NCBI GenBank assembly: GCA_020809705.1
Contig: CP085833.1
Location: forward strand, 1,302,001 to 1,366,000
Direction: 5' to 3'
Source: Calonectria ilicicola
Lineage: Eukaryota; Ascomycota; Sordariomycetes; Hypocreales; Nectriaceae
Length of the DNA: 64,000 nt
Positions 11,060-22,878 of this stretch are shown here, piece after piece (the first letter of the stretch is position 1; every line of letters begins with the position of its first letter). Both the position numbers and the translations under genes were made by a program. The notes under the pieces were generated by a model. That model was not told the origin of the DNA, made no database searches, and saw only the letters and a list, made by a program, of their open reading frames with translations.

Positions 11060-12715
11060 ATGAACAACCATACACCGTGGCTTATCACTTCGGCCTACCA
11101 TAATGACACCTACGCTCAGCACGCAGTCAAGATAACTTTGTGGGTCAATTCTCTGAATGTTAGAGGGACTCTGAACATACTGCGGAGTTGCGTACTAACA
11201 CTCCTTGCCTGTATCTACACATCCTTGCATCTTGATGTCCCTGTTAATAGTTCTTGCCGTGCTGTTCTCTGGATAAAGATCAAATGGGTCATTACATCAC
11301 TCTTTGCTCCAGGATTAGTCATCTCGATGACTATCGATCAAATTTCGCCAAGCCTTGAGGCTTAGGAACGAGCTGCAATCTCTGCAAAATAATAATCAAT
11401 CACCAGAAAACAATGTTAGTACATCGGCAAATATGCACGAAAGATTTTCCGCCAACTCTAACACAATACAGTTTGCTGTCGATCTAAAATATGCATTCTT
11501 TGTGGTCATGGGCGGTATTAGAACTAACACTGATGATATTTTCTATCCAGGAGACTGTGATGAGGATATAGAACCCTCTTCATACAATGCAACCCATCTT
11601 TCTTTTACCGTGCTCAGCCCGCATATCACCTGCGGGGGTGGTGTGCGCAATTGTCCTTTACGCATTATGGTTCAAGGTATTATGTGTTCAGCAGGTTCTG
11701 GACTTTTTAAATGACTTCTGTGTTAATCAAGAACCAATAGAAACCACTTGACGTACATGACGCTGAAGTCTTTTCGTCTTTGGCATTCAAGGGCGAAATA
11801 TCAATATGGGTCCAAAATATGTTTTACTCCAAGCAAAAAGATATTCTAGTACTTAGCCCTCCTCGCTGATCCGAAAACGAAGAACCCCCAAAAGACTTTG
11901 TTTGGTTGGATGGGCAGCCTACTGGTTTTCTGCATGCTGGTTCTATGTCGACTTCTGGTCTCGGATCATCAAGCTGGATGAAAGTCAGCCCGCAATACCT
12001 GAAGCGATGGGTGGTGATTTTGAACACTTTCCCTTTCGACAAGCTGACTCTCACAGAAACGAGCCAAAATGAGAAGAACAATGCTAGCAATCACCAATCG
12101 CAGCGGGAGATATTATCTGATGGAGATGGGGCTGAAAGTATTCCCTTTCGTAACAAATCTTCCGCCTCATACCATCAATCCGAACTCATGCTGTTTTCCG
12201 GTCTCAAATCAGACAATGCATGGTATTTATAAGAGACTCCGCTGAAGAGATATTGCCATAATCTTTATATCGAACTATTTCGAGGTGATCAAATCAAAAA
12301 TTTAATGGGTTGGGCTGAAGATGAACCGGGTTGGCTATTAGTTTCGTTGTTGTTTTGCGTTCTCCCGGCTATTTACGGCGGTGTCCATTTATCGGCATGG
12401 AGTTGGAACTTCCCGAGTCACATTGAAAGCTTGCTATAGAAATTGAGCTGCCTAATCATTGTGACAGCCAGTTTCAATGCGATTTTGTGTTTTCTCATAT
12501 GTCTTTTACTTGACTGTACTTTTTCATTTTGGTTCAAAAATGATGTCGCTCTATATATTGGATTAACTTGGCTAGTTTTCGCTTGGTACATTCTAAGAAC
12601 TGGCTATGTACTGGCGAGGGTTTACATAATTGCGGAATCCTTCTCAAGTTTACGAAAAGTTCCAGTTGGGGTAAATCTATCTCCAACATGGTTACAAATG
12701 TTTCCTCATTTATAG
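11060..12715 (+). pseudogene. Decayed multi-pass membrane protein of a fungal-specific family
   Basis: Three blocks resemble an uncharacterised fungal integral membrane family. The first (11060-11345) starts at ATG and contains RGTLNILRSCVLTLLACIYT, then SLFAPGLVIS. The second (about 11346-11520, +1 frame) contains FRQALRLRNELQSLQ and YAFFVVMGG. The third (12302-12715) contains LPAIYGGVHLSAWSWNFPS, LARVYIIAESFSSL and the terminal SPTWLQMFPHL. A 1-nt frame change near 11330-11350 separates blocks one and two with no room for an intron. In block three an in-frame TAG (12437-12439) interrupts the string IESLL/KLSC where the family has Trp, consistent with TGG to TAG. The middle (about 11720-12300) is not recognisable. 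The family assignment is from remembered patterns and would need a search. Confidence 0.6.
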
Positions 12716-13480
12716 AGCTTTCAGGATCTAAGACAACAGATGATTTTCTAATCATCATGGTATGCAGCACATTCAAATTATAGTGGGTCAATTCAATATT
12801 GAGAAGCGTAGAAAGAATCACTAGGGAAGTAATGAAGGAGTTGACTGCTGCGACTTCCTTTGGCGTTACGAGACGAAATATAAGCGACATGACCGAACAC
12901 GGATTTTTACTTGAGCGACCTACCTATCCGTCTGTTGGCTCAACTTCAACTCCTCTATCTAACAGTCTCGCATCAGCCCTTATTAGTGTGCATTGGCCCA
13001 GCTTACCTCATTCACAGAAGAGCACATAGTGTTTATTCTGGGTCCCCTTTTGGGCTACGCTTTTCCCCTCTCCCCTTATCCAATAAAATGTTTATATATA
13101 AGTGTAATCCCATCATTCAGGCCTAGCCCTAGCTCAGCCATCCAAACAAGGACCACCTGAATCATTCCCGGGGTATATACTCACCAGCTTGTATCCTTAC
13201 GCTGGATAATACTAGATTTAAAAAACTTCAAAATTTTGAATGAGTGTGGACCTTTCCTGTAAACCCCATTGACGCCTCATTGGCTAAAAACTTTTCCGTT
13301 CTCAAAACTGATTCGATTTCCATTTTCGAAGGCCTTTGAGTGACAGAATTCTGACATTCCACAAACACTCAGGAGGCTCTGCATAAGCTAGGCCCCCCTC
13401 GTAACATGTTCTAGCTTGGACTTATACGCTCTCACCAGTTAAAGCGGAAATGTTTCCTATTGGTAGTGAATAGAAATGTG
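12716..13480. other. Intergenic, nothing recognised
   Basis: The stretch separates the membrane-protein relic from the 3' end of the kinase-like gene. Short open frames at 12799-13126 show no family signature. Confidence 0.5.
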
Positions 13481-14542
13481 CTACCCGAGTACTTCCTTCT
13501 TCGTGTTATCCAAGCCCACCAGATCCCCTTCGACAGTATTCATCAATTCTCGTGGAATATACGGAAGACTGTAACCTCCACCAAAGTCCACCAAAATTGC
13601 ATCATCGTTCGGATCGATCATAACATTGTGTGGCTTAACATCTCCCCAAACAAGACCGATTTGATGTAATTGCTGCATTGTTGCTTCAATTTGGTTGATC
13701 CACTTAATCCTTAAATCTTTTGAGGAATGCTTGCATCTAGAGGCCAGATCTTGTCCCTCGATATATTCCAAAAGAAGTCCCATAAGACAAGTAGTGGTGT
13801 CATCTAAAACAACCAATGCGATAAGCTTAGAAGTTCGAAAGTGGGTATTGAACTTTCCGCTGGAATCGATCTGAGATAGAAGCTCTATCTCTCTATTGTG
13901 GCTGCCACCGTGGAAACTAGGTTTAAAGAAAAGGATATCATTTGATCCTAGTATTTGAACCCTTCTCGGATAAGTAGTTAAGTCATTACTCGTAAGCGTA
14001 ACATGAGAGGCTGGAACTTTCGGAACAGATGGTAGAGAAGAGCGAACAACAGCACTGGCTGTTTTCTTCTGATCCAAAGTATCAACTATTGATACTTTTG
14101 GAACCGCTTCGCCATGGGATTCGGGAGTATAATCCTCTGGAATGGGATGAAGGTTGCCATCCTTATTAACAAGCTTGAAAGCAAATGTTACAGGAGAGAA
14201 GTAATCATGGAGTGTTGGAAGCTTGGTGTTTTCTAGTTCCTTAATAGGAGCGATTTTGAGAAGAAAATCAGTAAGCAGATTCAAGACCCAGTCTTCAAAG
14301 TTGTTGATTTCATTGCCATCACCGTGAAGGTCAGTTTTGAAGAAGTTGAATTCGTCGAATAGGTCGCCTTTACCCTTCAGAGCCTTTGCGTCAATATGCA
14401 TGCTAAACCGAACATCGTTGAACATGAACACATATCTGATGACCGCGGTTCCGAGGAATATCTCTAGCATAGCATATGAAGGGTAAGTGGGAGTGGGAGT
14501 GGTCCCTTCTTGGATGTTCGCTGCGTCCATCTGCATGCACAT
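13481..14542 (-). CDS. Protein-kinase-like (atypical) fungal protein
   Basis: A 353-residue, single-exon protein. The N-terminal half (to about residue 190) has no motif I recognise. The C-terminal half keeps a kinase/aminoglycoside-phosphotransferase core: EIELLSQI (helix C-like), LLLEYIEGQDL (hinge), a catalytic loop GLVWGDVKPHNVMID and the metal site VDFGGGYSLPYI. The catalytic loop reads W-G-D instead of H-R-D but keeps Asp, Lys and Asn, so phosphotransfer remains possible. The protein ends soon after the DFG region (VEGDLVGL), so the large kinase C-lobe is missing, as in a widespread fungal family of short kinase-like proteins. Three ATGs lie within the first five codons; I took the outermost. 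Substrate and pathway are unknown. Confidence 0.75.
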   Translation of the reverse strand: MCMQMDAANIQEGTTPTPTYPSYAMLEIFLGTAVIRYVFMFNDVRFSMHIDAKALKGKGDLFDEFNFFKTDLHGDGNEINNFEDWVLNLLTDFLLKIAPIKELENTKLPTLHDYFSPVTFAFKLVNKDGNLHPIPEDYTPESHGEAVPKVSIVDTLDQKKTASAVVRSSLPSVPKVPASHVTLTSNDLTTYPRRVQILGSNDILFFKPSFHGGSHNREIELLSQIDSSGKFNTHFRTSKLIALVVLDDTTTCLMGLLLEYIEGQDLASRCKHSSKDLRIKWINQIEATMQQLHQIGLVWGDVKPHNVMIDPNDDAILVDFGGGYSLPYIPRELMNTVEGDLVGLDNTKKEVLG

Positions 14543-16353
14543 GGGAAGTCACGTGTTAACCCACAAATTCCAGTTAATATCCTTGTGACTCACCTTGCCT
14601 TGACCAACTGTTGGCGATTATTATTGTAGTTTTTTTTTGGATGTGATGAAGGAAAGAGATATGAAAGCGATGGAAAAATACATCTTGTACAAAAAGGGGA
14701 GCTGGCTCACTATTTTGAAGTATGAGAGCGGTGTGCGTGGTTGTCGCCGATTACGTAAGATGTGTTGGTTGAGCCAGATGGTTCGTAGCCAACAACATGG
14801 AATATTAACAAAGGTGCATCGCTTTCATGCCTAGATTCAATTGTCGCCGCGCCCCTGACCGAGAGAGGCTCTTTGATTCACAATTAAGGAACTTAGAACT
14901 CCAAGATGAGATCGCCGTACCCTATATCCTAGAATATATAGTCTCCCAGATTACACTGTATTTTGTTGTGTTATTTATTCTTAGTTATTACCAGGTTGAT
15001 TCAATGAGCGGCTGGAAAACTATCGTTCATTTAAATTGAAGCAAAAATCAGATTTATGCTTGGTACTTCCTTTTTTGATAAAATGAATGTATCATATCCA
15101 TAATCTCACTTTGGATCAGACCATTCTATGAAGTCATTAGTATGTTCCTGTGGAGTATCGCCGGTCGTTGTATCTGCTCTCACGGCATATACATCAACTG
15201 CGGCTAGTGAAAACTGAAGGTTGAATCTTGAGCGGGCAGAAGGTGTAGCATTGTTCGCGTGCAATCTTTTTTCTAGTCTTTTTTCTAGCCAACTGAAAAA
15301 GAGGGAAAGGGTGTCAAGAGCGGTAAAAGTACAGTGAGCCATGCGTACAAGGAAGGCAGTTTGTAGTGCCTTTTCTATGAGACAGTTAATGAATATAACC
15401 GAGACTTTTATTGCCGAACCCGAACCCGAAATACAAGTGGTCCTTGATAAAGGCGATAGTCGCTGCGTAATAGCTTGACAGCTTGGAGGCGGGGCGGTCG
15501 GCGTGGCTCCGGTTGAGATTTTCTACGTATCAAAGCGATCCAAATCTCCGTCTTGCTAACAGGTCACATCCGATTGTCCTGTATGATTCTCATGTGAAAT
15601 TCGTGGTCTTGGTCGATTATTGGCGGTCAACGCGCACAATCAACGCGAAATTGGATGTAACCCAATTGGCGTTTGACCCGGCTAAAAGGAGCCGGAGGAA
15701 TAATTCACCACCATATTCCTTTGTCGCTTCTGACCAGGATTTCAGATCTGCGACGGTTTTCTTTTTTCTAGAAATGGAATGTGCATTTTTCATCCACCAA
15801 TTCCCCAGTGCTAAGGAAACGAATCCACCTTTGACCCCATGGGGGGATGAGCTTAAGATAACTTAATCCCCAGGTATGATCCTGCAATAATGCATGCTAT
15901 TGCTGGGATTAATTATTTCCGGATAGATAGCAATGCCACTCCACTTTACTGAACCCTTGAGCGCGGGGGAAACATGCAGCTGTGGCCAGGGTTGTTAGTC
16001 GCTACATCATGCAGCACCTGGCTAAGTAGACCCGGTATCTTCACACTGTGGTTTTCACCTCCGTTTTCGGATAGATTTGAAAGGTCAGATATTGAGTGTC
16101 CTACAGGGGAGCGGGGATGCGTCGATCATGGCCTTGAAGCGCTTGCACGGAATTCGTGGCATGAGCCGACATGTCCGAAATTACAGGGAAAGAATCATGG
16201 CCTCATTTACCGGGTGGTACTCATAGACATTGCGACAGCTGCGGAACATCTTCCGCCAAGCAAAGCATAAGAAGAGCGCAGCATGCCAATAAATGCACTG
16301 TCTATAGCCAGAGCACAGTCCAAATCAGGCAAGCACTAGTGGTTTTTGCCAGC
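14543..16353. other. Intergenic, nothing recognised
   Basis: A 1.8-kb stretch between the divergent kinase-like gene and the carboxylesterase. Open frames at 15106-15342 (-) and 15483-15866 (+, TTG start) show no domain, signal peptide or splice continuity. I see no repeats. Confidence 0.5.
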
Positions 16354-18103
16354 ATGGCCATCTTGAAGTACCTTGTGCAAGCCATTGCGCTGGCCTCTGC
16401 GGCGGTGTGTGCATCCAGTTCAAACAGTTCGAGCACACCCACTGCTAAAATATTGAACGGCACCTACGTCGGCGCTCATCTTCCCGATTGGAACCAGGAT
16501 GCCTTCTTGGGAATTCCCTTTGCCCAACCACCAACCGGATCTCTACGTTTTAAGGCACCACAAAGTTACAACACTTCCTTTGAGGGCGAAAGAAATGCCA
16601 CGGAATATGGATACAGCTGTATGCAGTATGGTCAGACATTCACTCTCTCGGAGGATTGCCTGACTATCAACGTCATTCGGCCTGGTGGCACGCCAAAGAA
16701 AAAGCTTCCTGTTCTGTAAGTTGTCATCGCAAACTCATAAAAAAATACTGTACTAATATTTTGATAGCGTTTGGATCTATGGTGGTGGCCTGTACACTGG
16801 AAGCTCCGCAGACCAACGTTACAATCTCTCTGGCGTCGTCAAGGAGAGCCAGGATATGAACCAGCCCATCGTCGCTGTAAGCTTCAACTACCGAGTGGGA
16901 TTCTGGGGTTTTCTCCAGAACTCCCAACTTTTAGAAGAAGGCAATAGCAATGTTGGCTTATTGGATCAACGTCTTGCTCTTCGTTGGATCCAAGAGAATA
17001 TCGCTGCCTTTGGGGGCGACCCCGATCAAGTTGTTATTTGGGGTGAGAGTGCTGGTGCTCAAAGTATCGCATACCAGATGTTTTCTTACGATGGTCGAAA
17101 TGATAACCTTTATCGCGGTGCCATTCTCGAGAGTGGTGGAGTCACTGGCGCACAGGTAGGTGGCGGTGAAGTGCGAACAGTGAATTGCCGGTGCTAACCA
17201 AAACAGGTGCATGACATGAGCTACTACAATGTACCCTTTGAGAATCTTACCCGAGCTGTCGGATGTTGGACAGCAAAGGATCAGATTAATTGCCTACGTG
17301 GAGTAGATAGCGACACGTTGTTCGCCGCTCATCCTTCTCTTACCTGGAACCCATTAATTGACGGAGATTTCCTCACCGGATACCCTAGTCAGCTCATCCG
17401 CGAAAATAAGTTCAATGCTGTACCAATGATCATTGGAGCCAACACGGATGAAGGATTCGCCATTGGGAGTGCTAACACTGAAGAGGAATTATTCCATCTC
17501 GCATTTACGTGGAGAAATTATGCGCTCAGTGCTCCCACAATTCGCAAGCTTTTGGAATTATATCCGAATGACCCCTGCAATGAGCCACCGTATGCCATTA
17601 CCAACTGTTCCGTTAATGAGGCAAGGGGTCTACAATGGCGCCGAGGAAATGCCATCGGCAGTGATATCACAATGATTAGCGGGCGGCGCAAGATGGCCGA
17701 GCTCTTTACTTCGGCGGACACCTCAGTGTACAGCTACAGATTTGATCAAAGGATCTATGGCCGAAGTGAATGGGATGGGGTCAAACATTTTGACAATGTC
17801 GCCTATTCATTCGTCAACATCAGCGGTGCGCTGGGACCAAGTCCTGAATATGACTCCCACTTAGTTTTGGCAAAGGCGATCGCGCAAAGTTACGTGAGGT
17901 TTGTGTACGATCTTGACCCGAACCCGAGCGACAAATATGGAACGCAAGAAAAGTTGCTTCCAAACTGGCCGCTTTACGACAACAGTTCACCCAAGAACAT
18001 GGTCTTGAATGCTACGAAGAACTGGGTCGAGGATGATACTTGGCGCAAGGAGGGAATCAGTTACATCAATAGCTATGAGGTCGCTCGCGAGTTGTATGCT
18101 TGA
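16354..18103 (+). CDS. Secreted type-B carboxylesterase (alpha/beta hydrolase)
   Basis: Extracellular ester hydrolase of the carboxylesterase/lipase type B family, 548 residues. Exons are 16354-16715, 16768-17155 and 17207-18103, with two GT-AG introns of 52 and 51 nt. It has a signal peptide (hydrophobic stretch [16 protein letters not shown]). Family landmarks in order are the N-terminal [12 protein letters not shown], the disulfide block SEDCLTINV, the oxyanion loop [12 protein letters not shown], the nucleophile elbow [15 protein letters not shown] with Ser215, the acid block GANTDEGF and the His block [12 protein letters not shown]. Several N-glycosylation sequons (NSS, NTS, NAT, NLS) agree with secretion. 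The natural substrate is not evident. The neighbouring genes include other secreted hydrolases 2.3 kb downstream. Confidence 0.95.
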
Positions 18104-18220
18104 TTAGTCGTATATTATGAGTAAATGTCAAATCTCTTCCTAATTATGTGAACAGATCCAAAGGTTCAAACAGTGAAGATTATCTTGGCAATTTATTTGC
18201 CATGCCATGCTACTTAATGT

Positions 18221-19339
18221 TCATGAAAGTTCATGGACAGTATTTGAATAGACGGGCGGGTTTGCATCTAGCTCAGCCTGATGATGCGGGGTCGGAGCTG
18301 CGTAGGGTGACTGAGGCGACAGAGGGGATTGGGGTGATAACACAGATGATCCTCGCCAATCAGATTGACTCATTGCATCTGCAGGCGATGGGGAGACTGG
18401 CATTGTCATGGGAGACTTTGTATCCACGGCGGAAACAGGAGCTTGGCTTGGGTCGGTTTGGGCAGCAGCACCATCTCCATTTTGGCTGTTGGACTTGCGC
18501 TTTCGACGCAGCAGAAACAACACACCAAGGACGAATAAAGCCACAACGGCGAGGCCTCCTACCACACCGCCAACGATAAGGCCAACGGGAGTTTTGGAAT
18601 GTGGCGGTTCGGTAGATGGACTTGATGAAGCGGTTGTTGACGTGTGGGCGCTCGAAGTTGATGTTATCGCATCCGTGAAAGTCGTGTCTGATTCTGTCGC
18701 ATCGCTGGATATCGCTTCTGTCACAAATCCAGCTTCTTTTTCATTTTGACCATCATAGGTCCAAAAGGCCTTAGATGCTCCTGACTGAGACTCGCTCACG
18801 CATCGATAATCGGTTACTCTGTTTGGGTATGCATATGTCTTGCAGTATGGTGCCGAAGTGTCGGTGCTGTCACGGTCATTAAGATTAGTTGTCGATATCA
18901 CACACCACTGTTATAGAGCTGCAACTCACCATCTCAATATATAGTCGGCACTATTCGTGATGTAGCTGAACTGATCCGTGTCTGTGGCCGACTCGTAATC
19001 GAGGCAATACCAATGGGCAGTGTACAAGCCTGATTCAGTGCAGCCAATGTCTCCAAATGTTTCAGTCCCACTAGCTGCATGCCAGATACAGGTCAAGGTA
19101 TCATCCTCGCAGGTAATGGCGGAGCTTTCGTCTCCAGACAGGTAACCACAAGTCTGGTCTGTTGCCATGGTCCAATAGAGTACATCGTCCGACGCTCGTT
19201 TTCGGAGTCCTTGGAGGCGCGCTTCCACAACAGCTGGAGAAGGAGGATCGGTTGGTCTAGGCCCAAAGAAAGGTACCCCGGCATTCGCAATCGGTACCAG
19301 GACCGCCACAGCGGTCCCGAAAAAGAGAGCAGAAAACAT
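18221..19339 (-). CDS. Single-pass cell-surface protein with Cys-rich ectodomain and Ser/Thr stalk
   Basis: A 351-residue, type I membrane protein with exons 19339-18930 and 18866-18221; the intron is GT-AG, 63 nt, with a CTAATC branch. The signal peptide is MFSALFFGTAVAVLVPIANA. The ectodomain (to about residue 165) has about eight Cys and Trp-rich segments such as LYWTMATDQTCGYLSG. A Ser/Thr-rich stalk follows. One transmembrane helix (GLIVGGVVGGLAVVALFVLG) is followed by a RRKRK stop-transfer and a Pro/Ser-rich cytoplasmic tail with SPQSPLSPQSP repeats. The layout matches fungal Mid2/Wsc-like wall sensors, but no WSC domain is present, so a sensor role is inference. It converges on the carboxylesterase gene. 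Confidence 0.8.
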
Positions 19340-19960
19340 TGGAACTGGGGGTTTCGACTAAAGAGCGCGAATTCTCATCAACAGCAGAAACATTGGAGAA
19401 CAAAACGCGGGGGTGTTTGCTACGTTGCGGGTGCAATATATGGACATCACTTTGATCGGCTGGTGCAAAGATCAGCTGGGCTATCTGAATGGCTGATCAT
19501 CGTTTACCTCATGGAGAAATGGTTGTTCAGCCGATCTTAACTATTTTCACTTGTGGCTTGCAGGTGCTGAGTTGGCTAACAGGGTCTAGGCGCACAAGCC
19601 GCGATCGCGGATCCTTGATTGGTAGCCCGTTTTCAGTTTTTGCCAAGCCATCTCTCCTTCGGTCGTTAGTGATGATAAGTCGTGGGCGCCTCAACTGATA
19701 CGTGCGCCCAGGGCTTTTGTGAAGGATTTATCGACGCCATCTTACGCTAGTTGATACCTGATGAGAGGTCTAGATCCAGTGTCGGAAAAGTCGGCAAGCT
19801 CCCCAGACCTCATGCTCTGAGATACAGCATACGCTTTGCTGAACAAGGTGAGTTCTTTGTTCAATCAAGTGCCTTCTTGCAAGGATGTTTTCACATTTCC
19901 TTTGTTCAAGAGGGTCTCAGCGGGGGACAGAAAACATAAGACACTAAACCACCACGCTGA

Positions 19961-19993
19961 TAAAATAAATAATAGCTAAGTTTATTTATTTAA
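19961..19993. repeat. AT-rich inverted repeat (AAATAAAT/ATTTATTT)
   Basis: AAATAAAT (19963-19970) pairs with ATTTATTT (19984-19991) across a loop containing TAGCTAAG. Similar A/T hairpins occur near 30231 and 32545. Confidence 0.5.
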
Positions 19994-20384
19994 TACCTAA
20001 TGCCCTTATAATATAGAAGAAGTATGACAGAAGATGCAATTGATCGAACACAATGCCTTTACGTACATCACATTATTGGTGGTAAAGTAGCTGTGGAGGC
20101 GGCCAGGTGTTGGACCGGTGTCTCATGTTTCTTTTGTCCCCTACTTGTTCCAGCCCCACCGGATCATGCTTATCCCTCCCTCAGGATGAGTGTTCTTTTC
20201 TGCCGCATTGAGGTACTTTTTTCACCTGTCCTGCGACTGATCCAAGCCCCTCTCTAGATGGCAGATATTATAATGGAAATTTCTATATAAATCGGTTTCT
20301 CGACATTCAACCGATTTCTTTCACCTACGGTTTTAATTGTGGCTTGAATAATCATCTCTTTATGCATAGCTTTTAACTTTAAGC

Positions 20385-20402
20385 TTAGGGTTAGGGTTAG
20401 GG
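20385..20402 (+). repeat. Interstitial telomere-like repeat (TTAGGG)3
   Basis: Three perfect tandem copies of TTAGGG, the telomere repeat unit of most filamentous fungi, in an intergenic region. The copy number is too low to be a chromosome end. Confidence 0.7.
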
Positions 20403-20456
20403 CCATGCATTGCTCCCTCCTCCCCGTGCAATTATATAATTATGAAACTAGAACAT

Positions 20457-22307
20457 CTAATCAGACTGCTCGCTTTGGTAATCACCGAAGCCTTCACCAA
20501 AATATTCCTCGCGGATTTGACTGAACCCGACCATCGGAGCATCATATGGCCAAGGGAAGGTGTTACCACTAGCATACAAACCAAACATGACCCCATCAAA
20601 TCCGACCGGCAAATTCTTAGGAGGAAAGTTCTTCACCCAGGTGACGTCTTTGTCTCCTGTAGAGTAACCAAGGCTATACTGACGAGGCTTGGATCGAATA
20701 TGGAGCTTGAATTCTGATGGGATATTATCCAATTTTAATGGATAATCGGAAGTCTGCATAAAGAATATTTGTTAGTTCACATGTTGATTCGCTCTAGTCA
20801 GCTTCATTATTTCTTGCTTACCTCTGGTCGGGTCCCTGGGCCTGGAGAATTCAATGTGATGTCCACAGAAACGCACAAGCCGGTGGTGTTGGCACATCCT
20901 CGAACTAAAATCTCGTGGTGGTTCGCCTCACTTGAGTAGGCTGAAATTCCCACCGATTGGTATGGACCAAGGCCTTGCTCTGTAGGAAGCAAGGTCGCAG
21001 TGAATGTCATATTTGTGGACTTTTGCTTACGGAGTATGGCAGCGGGTGTGTCTCTGTCAGAAAGCGTATAAACGTTTGGAATTAGTGTTACGCCATCTCC
21101 ACTAAGGTCATAATTCTTAGTGTATGGAGATCGAAGCTGATACCAACTCAAATCCAGATCAGACCCGTCAAATTTATCTTCGTATGCCTTTGGTGGGTCG
21201 GCTCTGTCCGGGCCATACTTTGGATATCTTTGACTTAGTAGGACATACTCGCCGTTGTTCATCGTCGGCCATCCATCTTCGTCCCACTCCACTGGTGCGA
21301 AAAAGGTTTCTCTGCCGAGGACTGATTGGCTATCAACATTTCTACGAGCTAAAAACGTTGCAAACCATTTCCCATCGGGAGTGTCCGCAAATGTGGCGTG
21401 GCCCGTGGCGCTAACTGTGAGGTTTGTGGAGGCACCGTTGAAAATGAGCGGATTGGTCGGAGATGCTTCCCATGGACCCTCCGGGGACTTGGAACGCGCA
21501 ATTGACGCGCGATGAGTTACCCCGGTGCCTCCCTCAGCAATTAGCAGATAATAGTAGTCATCTTTGTAGAAGAGCTTGGGGCCTTCTGGACGAGTAGATG
21601 TCGTGACGGGAAGTGTGCCGTTCCAAATATTGCGATATGGCCCAATGCACCGTCCAGTTTCCAAGTTTACCTCACATTGAGTTATACCCCACAATCGATC
21701 GTACCCATTATTTAAGCCCATGAGAGTGAGATAGCTCTTCTTTGAAACAGGATCCTTGAACAAGTGGGGATCAATTCCTTGTGGTTCAGCCCAAATGACG
21801 TCAGACCAACTTTTCATATCGCGAGAGGTGACCCAGAAAATTCGCGGATAAGAACGGTAAGTCGCATCAGAGCCAGTCATGGCCATTGATGTCATGTAAA
21901 ATACTCCATCAATCTCCGTGAGTGATGGAGCCCAGACACCTGATGGTTGTGTGAGCTATTGACAACCCGACTTGAGTCAGAACTCACCATTGCTAGTTCT
22001 TACACCAGTAATAGGTACTTTCTCCGGTTTGTCGAGCGCATGAGAAATGAGCTTCCAATTTGACAAATCTTTCGATTGGTAAATGGGCACACCAGGAAAG
22101 GTGAGAAAAGAGGATACGGCAACGTAGTACGTATCATCAACTCTCAAAACGTGGGGATCCGGGTTCCACCTGATACTCAGTAAGCTTTGTTGAGTAGGTT
22201 AAATCTTGAATCAAACCCTACCCTGGAATGATTGGATTTTTTAATGCATTCACCACCAAACTCAACCTCAGGCATAATAACGCCAACAACGATAACAGTC
22301 GCGGCAT
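20457..22307 (-). CDS. Secreted glycoside hydrolase family 43 (beta-xylosidase/arabinofuranosidase type)
   Basis: Extracellular hemicellulase of 560 residues. Exons are 22307-22222, 22169-21988, 21939-20822 and 20753-20457, with GT-AG introns of 52, 48 and 68 nt, all in phase. The signal peptide (RLLSLLALLCLRLSLVVNA) is followed by the five-bladed propeller. The catalytic triad is visible: general base Asp33 in GWNPDPHVLRV, pKa-tuning Asp146 in EPQGIDPHLF and general acid Glu208 in TRPEGPKLF. The C-terminal half (from about FDGSDLDLSWYQLRSP) matches the beta-sandwich domain attached to GH43 beta-xylosidases. It is divergent from the GDSL esterase gene, and the shared promoter has XlnR- and CreA-like motifs, which points to xylan/arabinan use. 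The subfamily cannot be fixed by eye. Confidence 0.93.
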
Positions 22308-22456
22308 TTTGCTGATTCAACACAATGAAACCAATAAGGGTACCGATATGTCTGCGGAAAAGCAGGCGCTGGGCTACAGCATTTCAATATGAAAATAATT
22401 AATTAAAGTGGCTCTGAATGTAGATCATCACACCTTGTAAAAAATAACAGCATTCA

Positions 22457-22878
22457 GGCTAATAATCCCCCTAGTCAAATCAATTAAAATGAACAGCTCA
22501 GATCAAATCCGTCTTTCCTTGTCATAATCAGCAGATGCTGCCAAGGCATTTCAACAACGACAATATGGAACCACTTCCATGGATGTTTATGCACACTCAA
22601 TTCAAAATTAAGCGCTACATATGAGGCCCAGCCGATTTACCCTTCCCCTTATGCATGACATCCCAGAGCCCTGGACACTCCCAACTCTCTTTTGGCAACA
22701 TGTCCGCAATTTTTATATGCTCGGAACATGATAGACCGAATGATACTTTAAACTTTGGACCATGGACTAACTCATAGTAGAAGCTCGGTCGCCGATGCGG
22801 GGAATGCGGGGATTTGCTCTGTCGTTATCCGCACCACGCCAATGATTCGGCCGAGAGAGGGACATCTTTCAGGCTAAA
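22457..22878 (+). promoter_or_regulatory. XlnR-like and CreA-like sites in the GH43/esterase divergent promoter
   Basis: Two GGCTAA motifs in the same orientation (GGCTAAT 22457-22463 and GGCTAAA 22872-22878) match the core site of the xylanolytic activator XlnR. Two GCGGGG motifs 9 bp apart (22797-22802 and 22806-22811) match the SYGGRG site of the carbon repressor CreA, whose function usually needs such close pairs. Short motifs occur by chance, but the combination fits the enzymes on both sides. Confidence 0.45.

Larger units (their letters stand above)
19340..20456. other. Intergenic with AT-rich hairpin and short telomere-like repeat
   Basis: It holds an AT-rich inverted repeat (19961-19993) and three TTAGGG units (20385-20402), both listed separately. 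No coding sequence is convincing. Confidence 0.55.

Noticed and set aside
11906..12232. Plus-strand open frame in the middle of the membrane-protein relic as a separate gene
   Set aside because: It starts with no family features and sits exactly between blocks of the relic; most likely decayed or non-coding sequence.
15106..15342. Minus-strand 78-codon open frame upstream of the carboxylesterase
   Set aside because: No signal peptide, domain or splice continuity; within chance expectation.
18408..19540. Plus-strand open frames opposite the surface-protein gene
   Set aside because: They are shadows of the minus-strand coding sequence, which has a signal peptide, a transmembrane helix and a proper intron.
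20385..20402. A chromosome end or telomere
   Set aside because: Only three repeat units, with ordinary genes on both sides.
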